Assembly (NCBI RefSeq): GCF_000340215.1
Contig: NW_006921536.1
Location: 3,335,802-3,399,801 of the forward strand
Reading direction: 5' to 3'
DNA length: 64,000 nt
Source: Pseudocercospora fijiensis CIRAD86
Taxonomy: Eukaryota > Ascomycota > Dothideomycetes > Mycosphaerellales > Mycosphaerellaceae
Shown here one piece after another: positions 56,043 to 64,000 of the stretch. Each line of letters starts with the position of its first letter. Position 1 is the stretch's first letter. Made by a program: the position numbers and the translations under genes. The notes under the pieces were generated by a model that worked only from the letters and a program-made list of their open reading frames with translations, searched no databases and was not told where the DNA came from.

Positions 56043-56660
56043 TGTAAGAAGGGTATGTTAGTAGGTAGATAGGGTGGTAGTAGGTATAAGTAGTATTCGA
56101 TAAGGATCTAGGAGGAGAGGGAGGAAGGTAGGAGAGTTCGCCTAACGCTAAGCGCTAAGCCCTGCCTAAGGCACTAAGACCCTAGCTTCACTCGGCCTAA
56201 TTACATACCAATTACGTATAGCCTCTTTAGCTCTAATATACGCTTCCCTTCTAAAGGCCGCGCCCTCGTAGCCTATCTATATTCTACGACCTCTATTGCC
56301 GCTAACTTAGTAAGTCTAATAAGCTGCTTAGCCTACGCTAAATTGAACACTCAACTACCTAATTATATAACTATATCAAACCTCACCTCTAAACAACACA
56401 ATGTATAACTCCAACTACGCTATCTCTATATACAATAAACTATAAAGTAATATATATCTATAAGAATTGAGGGCCTTCGACTAATTACAATACGAGCGCG
56501 TCTTCTCTGCTATAATAGGTAGACGTACGAGGTATTACAGCACTGCCTCCGTTCTAAGTGATGTCGTATCGAGTTCTTTGCGTCTACTCTTAAAAGACCT
56601 AGCAATGTCCGCTTTCGAGGGTTTGTCCGTTTCCGAGGGTTATTGTTCTTATTGTTCGTA
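56043..56660 (+). repeat. LTR-like repeat R1, most complete copy
   Basis: It starts TGTAAGAAGGGTATG and can be followed to about GTTCTTATTGTTCGTA. The copy at 1-592 matches over nearly its whole length in inverse orientation. It is the least mutated copy at its first bases (TG kept, TA in the others). A purine run directly upstream suggests plus-sense orientation. The exact 3' end is uncertain by some tens of bases. Confidence 0.65.
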
Positions 56661-59600
56661 GTTTCGCTAGCCCTAATTGGCTAGGTTTAGTAGCCTTCAA
56701 GTGTTAATCTTATCTTATCTTTTCAAAAAACACAGCTCGTCTAGTTTCTATAAGTAAAGGCTATTATAAGTACAGTAGTAGAGGTTCGCCTCGCTTAAAG
56801 GGTTAGATAGATCGAGGAGTAACCTATTGTCCGTAAGATCGACCCTAGCTAGCTTAGCTCTATAGTTTTGCCCTTAGTTAGTCTATTAGTCGCTCAATCT
56901 TTTAACTTAGTCAAAGTTTTAACTTAGCCTTAAAGTTTTTAATTAAACCTTTAATAGGCTCAAAGCTTTTAATCAAAGTTTTAATTAAAGGTGCCTTAGG
57001 CTCGTAGTGCAGGTAAGGTTGTGTCCGTAGGCGTAGCGATAATAGTAAGTAATGTTAACAATAGTAGCGCTAGTCGCCTTAGCGCTAACTTTACCTTCTT
57101 TTAATTTCCTTCTTTAACTAATAACAACTCGGTAATACCGTTACTAATATGGCCGCGCCGGCCGCGCCGATCGCCTAGGTCTCGAGGTCCCGATAGAATA
57201 AAGAAATAAGAGGGGGACCTATAGGGCGCGTTAGTAAAGAGGTAGAGTCCTTGAAAGAGTATGCGATTAATTGATTAACGCGTCGTAGCGCGCCTAGTGT
57301 AGTCTTATTGTCCTTTGTTGCTAATACTTGCTTGTCTCTAATTAGTTAGCTTAATAGCACCCCAGGGGTAGCATTGTTCCTAGGCCTTTTCTAGTAACAT
57401 TATAGGCCCTTGGCCTTCTTCTTGTTCTTTACGCTAGTCTAATACTTATCTAACAACTCAGTTATGTCTTTAAAAGAGTCTTTAGCTTCCTACGAGTCCC
57501 ATTTAGGTAAATAGCCTTGCTATCTTAGCAGGTACTCCTTCTTACCTTGCCTAGTGCGATGCTATAGGATACGTTCTATAGACTATAGCTCCTCACTATC
57601 CGCTAGTATGTCTTCGTGTTCTATAGGGGCTTCATCCCCTTCGCGTAGGTAGTATAGCTTAAGGAGGGATATATAGAAGGTGTTATAGATAGTATAATAA
57701 GGTAGGAGCTATAACTAATAGGCCTATACGGAGGAGCCCTTAACTTCTCGAATGCGGAATAGGCTAATGTATCTTAGTGCGAGCTTAGGCCTTGTTTTGC
57801 CGTTAGGTAATAGGTGCTTACGGATGCGGAGGTTCTTAGTGCTTAGTATAACTATATCGCCTTGTTTGAAGGTTATCGGCGTGTAGTGCTTGTCGTAGTA
57901 GGTCTTTTAGTACTCTTAAGCCTTTGTCAACTTCTCGGCTATCTTAGTATAGATTTCTCGCATCTTCTAGATACGTTCTATTGCCGCTAGTGTCTCTAGT
58001 ACTTAACGCGCTTCCCTTTCCTTACGCTCGGCCTCGAGCGAGGTAAATAGATCTTATAGTAACGCGGCGTTTTAACCTATTATAGCTATATATAGTGAAA
58101 CCTTAGTTGATGAGTGTATACTATTGTTATATACGAATTCTATAGGCTATAGGAGATTGACCCAATCCCTAGGATTCTCGTTAATATAACTGCGTAGGTA
58201 CTGCTATAGGGTAGCATTCTGCCTCTCTGTTTGACCGTTAGTCTATAGATAGAAGGCTATTAATAGCCGATGCTTTAGTCTTAGCTATAGGTATATTTCG
58301 CTCTAATAGTGCGATATAAATGTCGTACCCCTATCGGAGACTATCCCCTTAGGGGTTCCCTAATAGGTATAGAAGATGTTAGTCTATAGCGCCTCTACTA
58401 TATTAATAGTAGTCCAATCCTTCCGCGCCGGGATATATCGAGCGCCTTTAGTAAATCGATCTACTATAATAAGGATAGCATTATACACATCCTTGCTGCC
58501 CCTGCGCTTAGTAGGAGGAAGGCCTATAATAAAGTCTATTATAAGCTTAGCAAATAGCTTCTTTAGAACAGGGAGTAAAGACAACTCGCTAAATAGTAAG
58601 TACTTTAGTACTTTGACTCGCTAGTATACTATACAGGTCTGTATATACTCCTTTATATGCCGCTTACTATTTAGCTAGTAGTATATACGCGATAGTAACT
58701 CGTGCGACCTCTCTGTACTATAGTAACTAGCGAGCTTACTATTATAGTATCTCTTTAAAAGCTCTTATCTAATCGATTGTTTAGCGGGGACATAGTATCT
58801 ACCCTTAAACTTTAAGTAACCTTTGTCGTCGATCGACTAATTGTTGTTACTCTTGCCGGATCGAGTCGCCCGCCTACTTATAAGCTTATTAATACGCTCG
58901 ATAGTAAAGGCGTCCCTCTACTAAGTACGTAATAGCTTATCTATAAACGATTGACTATCCCTGTTTGCAAGGTTATTTAATAGCACCCGTGCTGTCGAAC
59001 GAGGTACGTATTATATACATCTAATAGTACTAGTAGCCGGATTAACTGCAACCTCTTCTATAGTGCTGTCGCTATAGATAGCAATATCTTCAATCGAGTC
59101 GTTATAGCTCGAGCGATCTACGTCCTTTTTAACGTGCACTAGAAGAACGATAACTCCGCTATAGTATTTATTGCCGCCGCGGGGTCCGGAAGTCCGCTTA
59201 TCCTACGCCTACTTTATAGCAAGGTCTATAGCAATCTTATACTACAGGGTTGGAAACAGAGAATTAATATGTTAGGTTTCGCTATCGTAATTAGGTCGCC
59301 TCGATAGGCTATTAGTAGGGTTACTTACGCCTAGCCGATATAATATATTAAAATCGAACCCGGCGAGGTAGACGGCCTATCTAGCCTATCGACCTATAAC
59401 CCTAGTAACCTTCGTGATTCTACGGAGGTTGTTATAGTCCGTATAGACCTAAATAGGGTACTAAGCACTATCGAGATAATAGCGCTAGTGCTTGAAGGCT
59501 TCTACGATTGCTAGGAGCTCTTGCTCGTAGGTCTCGTACCGACGTTCTATATCGATTATCTTCCGTAAAAAGAAGGCAATCGGGTACTAATAGGTATTAT

Positions 59601-62600
59601 TAGCCTGCTATAACATAATAGCTAATATAGCGAACTGTAAAGCGTTAGTTTTAATTCGGATCTGCTTGCTTAGCACGAAATAGTGCAATAAGGGGACATT
59701 AGTAAAGCGTTGCTTTAGGCCGTCAAAAGCGGCTTGTACTCTATTAGTCTATTTAAACTCTCTAGTTAGGTTAGCCTTAGTTTTAGTGAGCTTAGTCAGA
59801 GGCATTACATACCGTAAATAGCCCTTAATAAACCGACGGTAGAAGTTAGCAAAACCTAGGAATAATTGAAGCTCTTTAATAGACGTAGGAACGGGCTATT
59901 TAGTAATTGTTTTAATCCGGTTAGGATTAGCCTTAACACCCTCGGTTGAAATAAGAAAGCTAAGGAATAATACCTCCTTAGCAGCAAAGGTGCATTTAGA
60001 AGGCTTGTAATACAAGCTATAGGCCCTTAGGCGATCGAGTACCTTACGGACTGTAGCCTAGTGTTCCGCAATGTTAGGAGAGTGTATATAAACTAGGATG
60101 TTATCTAGGTAAACTATATAGAGGTAATCCAATAGGCCTAATAGGGCCCGATTAATGTAGGACTAGAATGTAGCAGGGGCATTAGCTAGCCCAAATGGCA
60201 TAACTAAGTACTTAAAATAGCTATAGCGAGTACGAAAGGCTGTCTTCTATTTATCGCCCTTACGAATACGGATGCGGTAATAGGCGTCCTTAATATCTAA
60301 TATAGTATAGTAGTAGGCACTAGAAAGGCGATCGAGGGTCTTATTAATAAGAGGAAGTAGACAACGATCTTTGATAGTAACAGTATTAAGTCTACGGTAA
60401 TCGACGTATAACCGTAGGCTACTATCCTTCTTTAGAACAAACAGGATTAGTGTACTAGTAGGGCTGTTACTATACCGAATGCGACCGTTAGCTAGATTTT
60501 CCTCTAGGTACTTACGCAATATAGCGAGCTCTCGTTTACTAAGGTTATAGAGGGGACTAAAAGGAACCTCTTTGCCCTCTATAATATCAATCTTATAATC
60601 TGTCTCCTTAAATATAGGCAATGTCGATGCTAAGTAGTGTTTAAATACATTAATGTAGGTCTCTCGAATAGGCTCTAGTATACGTTCGAGCTAATTAGAG
60701 TCTATGCCGTTAGGGGGCACAGGTTCTTCGTTATCCCTACCGAGCAGGTCGGCAGTCGGATTAGCTAGGGTTAGGTTGCTAATAAATAGGACCCTAATAT
60801 CGTTAGGGTACTCGCTAATATTAATGTGTTTAATGTCCTAGGACGGTGCCGATAGTCGGCCGGTTCTTCGGAGTCTAATTTAGACGAGGAACGATCTCTA
60901 TAATAGGGTTGCTAATAACAATATCGGATAGGAGGCTGTCTATGTCTACCGTATAGGTAGTAAAGTTCAGTAGGCGTTCATTTCCGAGGTCGTCTTTTAG
61001 AACTATAGGAATATAGTAGGCTCTATAGGTCAAGTGCCGAGCGTTATTAAACTAAGCAAGGGTTAGTAGGTCAGTCTTCGGCAGTTGTCGAAGGTCTAAT
61101 TGCTTAGCTAGGTAATAGCTAATAAGGGCGCTAACTAAATTTCCGGGGTCTAGTATAACCTTTGCCTTATAGTTAGTATCGGGCCTAGATATAAGACAGG
61201 TACGTATAATAGCTAGTACAATGTCGATAGTCTTACGCCGTATAAGGCTAACAGTTAGTGCGGCGCTTACTCTTTTTTCGACTAATTAAAAGAGCCGACT
61301 AGGGTAGCATTAGCGGCTAAAAGATGTTTCCTATACTCGGCGGAAGCACGGTCAATTCGGGCCTAGTCCTTAGGTTTGTCGCATTAGCCTAGTAGATAGC
61401 TAGTGCTGTTACAATTGAAGCACTTCAATCCGGTTAGTAGACTGCCGTAGCTATTGTTGCTATTATTAGCCGAGCGGTTAGTATTATAGGGATACGAGCC
61501 CCTTCTACGGCCCCTATCGCGGCCTCCTCTATATAGCCGGCGGCTACGGCCTCTTCTACGGTCGTTGTTACTGTTCCTACTATTAGCGTTATTGTCCTAG
61601 TAGGAACCTTAGTTTCCTCCGCGGCTACGGTTGCTACGGTTAGTACTAGTTAGTCGGATCCTTAATTCTAGTCGTTATTAGAGCTAAACAGCCCGTTCGG
61701 CTGTTTCTACTTCGACTATGAATTGAATGCGTGTTAGATTGGCTTGTTCGAATATACGGCGACGGTCTAATTCGAGGATAAGCTCCTATCGCAATTTAGG
61801 GCGTATCTCGGAAATCTAGATAGAGTCGGTCTTAGCTAGCAAATCATCCTCGAGGGTCTTTAAATAGGCCTTAAATAAGCGAGCCGATTGATTAGTCTTT
61901 TGTTTAGCTCGAAGGTATTAGTCCTAAGCGTGTTATTGCCTTAGTATAGGGTTTCTAAGGGTGTCTAGTATAATAGTCTTATAGTCTTGCTACTAAACAG
62001 CGGTCTAGTTAGTAAGGGAATCGAAATAGTTATCCTAGGTGCGCTTTAGGTCGCTATTGATATACTACATCGCGTAGACAACTAGTGAATAGTTATCTAG
62101 AAGAGCCCTCGGCGCATTTCGTTAGTTAAGCTTACAATCGCGTATGTAATTATTATATTGTTTGCGACTAGAGCCGTTAAATACGGTATAGTCCTTAAGC
62201 TTAGCATCCTTCTTTTAGATAGGGACGGGTAGTAAGGAAGGCCCTACTATCGGCTTAGTAGTAGTTGTTAGGGCTTCCTATAGACGGCGAATCTCGAGGA
62301 GATTATCCTTTAGCTATTGTTCTTAACGTAAGGCAGTAAGCCTGTTTTAGGTAGCTTCCTAAAGTCTCGCTACCGGTTAGGGACTAAAGGCTAGCTAGCT
62401 ATATCGACGGTTAACAATATTGTTGAGAATGTCGTCGATAGGTAATTCTAGGTCGTTACCTAGAACTGTAGGTTCTTCTTTAGCAGGTCCTATAGTAGGC
62501 TCTTCGGTAGGAGGCACTTTAGTAGGTGCTCTAGTAGGCACTTTAGCAGGCACTGTGCTACTAGCATTGTCGTTGCTAGCGCTGCTAGCGGTAGCACGGT

Positions 62601-62900
62601 TGTTGTTTCGTAATAAGCCGGCTATTATAATAGGGGGTGACACTAATAATATATTGTTAGCCCCTAAGATACGGACATAGCGGAATTAGTGGGTATTAGT
62701 CTAGTGCGATTAACTCAGTGTAATAGGCCGTATAGAAGGCCTTGCTTAATGATTAGTACGGTTGTTTCGATAGAATAGTACGTATAGGTCCCGTTCTTAG
62801 GGCGCAATATAGTTAGATTAGTCTTATTCGTAGCTATACCGCTAAAAGCTTGAAATAAGGACTATCTAGCTGCTACCCTTAAAGGGTGGATCGAATACTA
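56661..62900 (-). mobile_element. Ty3/gypsy chromovirus relic, gag-pol on the minus strand
   Basis: Domains in gypsy order run from right to left. Gag-like sequence is at 62,643-62,395. A zinc knuckle at 61,422-61,381 reads CFNCNSTSYLLG-x-C, with His turned to Tyr. Reverse transcriptase is at about 60,621-60,050 (LRLYVDYRRLNTVTIKDR, ILDIKDAYYRIRI, then VYLDNILVY in place of YLDD). The integrase zinc region is near 58,670-58,620 (RHIKEYIQTCIVYQR) and the integrase core near 58,560-58,400 (DFIIGLPP, NAILIIVDRFTKGARYIP). A chromodomain-like tail near 57,560-57,500 reads KKEYLLR-x-QGYLPKWDS with Trp turned to stop. Order and chromodomain place it among chromoviruses. The Asp-to-Asn change, His-to-Tyr change and stops all fit RIP. 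It is dead. The adjoining R1 repeats may not be its own LTRs. Confidence 0.88.
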
Positions 62901-63096
62901 TATAAGAAGGGTATGTTAGTAGGTAGATAGGGTAGTAGTAGGTATAAGTAGTATTCGATAAGGATCTAGGAGGAGAGGGAGGAAGGTAGGAGAGTTCGCC
63001 TAACGCTAAGCGCCAAGCCCTGCCTAAGGCACTAAGACCCTAGCTTTACTCGGCCTAATTACATGCCAATTACGTATAGCCTCTTTAGCTCTAATA
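62901..63096 (+). repeat. LTR-like repeat R1, 5' fragment
   Basis: TATAAGAAGGGTATG opens a close copy of the first 196 bp of R1. Similarity stops after the text AGCTCTAATA, in the middle of the repeat. It directly abuts the start of the gypsy gag region. Confidence 0.7.
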
Positions 63097-63346
63097 CGGG
63101 AGCTCGACTTCGGCTATATCTAAGGAACTTACTAAGGCTACTAACGCTAGCAATATCTACGTTAGCATTTAAGCGATAGATATATCTTAGATAGGCATTA
63201 AAGTATAATTAGGCTAAGTTGCTACTCTTAAGCTTATTTATTATACTATTTCCTATCGGTTTAGCCGATTCGAATATAGCTCGCGAGCGAGAAGTCTCGT
63301 CTAACTACGTTATCGATTATCTAATAAACTATACGGAGTTACGGAC
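63097..63346. repeat. RIP-type filler between R1 fragments
   Basis: Two hundred and fifty bases of CA/TG-poor sequence show no similarity to R1 and no recognisable coding content. This may be a piece of another nested element. Confidence 0.4.
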
Positions 63347-63525
63347 TATAAGAAGGGTATGCTAGCAGGTAGATAGGGTAGTGGTAGGTACGAGTAGTAT
63401 TCGATAAGGATCTAGGAGGAGAAGGAGGAAGGTAGGAGAGTTAGCCTAACGCTAAGCGCTAAGCCCTACCTAAGGCACTAAGACCCTAGCTTTACTCGGC
63501 CTAATTATATACTAATTACGTATAG
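63347..63525 (+). repeat. LTR-like repeat R1, second 5' fragment
   Basis: A further copy of the first 179 bp of R1, TATAAGAAGGGTATGCTAGC to ATTACGTATAG. It is cut off where the next R1 copy begins. Confidence 0.7.
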
Positions 63526-64000
63526 TATAAGAAGGGTTATATTAGCAGGTAGATAGGGTAGTAGTGAATTAGTATAGTATTCGATAAGGATCTAGGAGGA
63601 GAGGGAGGAAGGCAAGAGAGTTAGCCTAACGCTAAGCGCTAAGCCCTACCTAAGGCATCGAGACCCTAGCTTTACTCGGCCTAGTTACATGCTAATCACG
63701 TATAGCCTCTTTAGCCCTAATATACGCTTCCCTTCTAAAGGCCGCGCCCTCGTAGCCGGTCTTGTTCTAATCTCTATCGCTGCTAACTTAGCAGGTCTAA
63801 TAAGCTACTTAATCCGCGCTAAATTGAATACGCAACCACCGATTATGTAACTATATCAAACCTCACCTTCTAACACAATGTCTAACTCTAACTACGCTAT
63901 CCTTATATACAATAAAGTGAAGGGACATAAAGCTACAAGAATTGAGGGCCTTCGACTAATTATAATACGAGCGCGTCTTCCCTACTACAATAGGTAGACG
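63526..64000 (+). repeat. LTR-like repeat R1, running off the window
   Basis: It starts TATAAGAAGGGTTATATTAG directly at the end of the preceding fragment and follows R1 for 475 bp to the window edge, including the GGCCGCGCCCTCGTAG block and CACAATGTCTAACTC. It is probably complete beyond the window. Confidence 0.7.

Noticed and set aside
62870..62900. tRNA-primer binding site next to the R1 repeat
   Set aside because: The sequence just inside (TAGTATTCGATCC on the minus strand) starts like a RIP-changed TGG but does not resemble the end of a tRNA; the T-loop-like text is in the wrong place.

Overview
The window looks like nuclear DNA of a filamentous ascomycete (Pezizomycotina). Genes carry short introns of about 50-75 nt with GTNNGT donors. 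The proteins include fungal hallmarks: a HET domain, a Ste3-type pheromone receptor, an AA11-like LPMO, class V myosin, a Snt1-like SANT protein and Cwc2. The repeats carry the mark of repeat-induced point mutation (RIP). A Dothideomycete is my best guess, but that is inference only.

The layout has two compartments. From 1 to about 7,925 and from about 54,121 to 64,000 the DNA is AT-rich transposon debris, strongly depleted in CpA/TpG and enriched in TpA, with CpG kept. The left flank holds one inverted copy of an LTR-like repeat (1-592), a Tad-like LINE relic (about 700-3,022) and a probable MULE-type transposase relic on the minus strand. The right flank holds an unidentified relic, a minus-strand Ty3/gypsy chromovirus relic (about 56,660-62,900) and several copies of the same LTR-like repeat, three of them stacked at the right end.

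Between the flanks lies a gene-dense core with balanced base composition. Left to right it holds: a degenerate 135-bp repeat tract; a MATH / dead-USP / MORN / RING protein; deoxyhypusine synthase; a Snt1/NCoR-like SANT protein; a small basic nuclear protein; three neighbouring broken carbohydrate genes (sugar transporter, GH78 rhamnosidase, GH79 glucuronidase-like); class V myosin; a secreted AA11-like LPMO; two convergent coiled-coil proteins; a mitochondrial membrane protein (perhaps Mmc1); a small two-TM ORF directly upstream of a Ste3-type receptor; an alpha/beta hydrolase with a damaged splice donor; Cwc2; a HET-domain protein; a possible secreted protein; a J-domain gene split by a 416-bp MITE; and a short-chain dehydrogenase.

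Most core genes are unrelated housekeeping or signalling genes with no operon-like logic. The exception is 23.9-27.7 kb, where transporter, rhamnosidase and glucuronidase-like remnants sit together and all are broken, as expected of a sugar-utilisation cluster in decay. The most unusual intact gene is the MATH-USP-MORN-RING protein, which appears to join a catalytically dead deubiquitinase fold to a ubiquitin-ligase-type RING.
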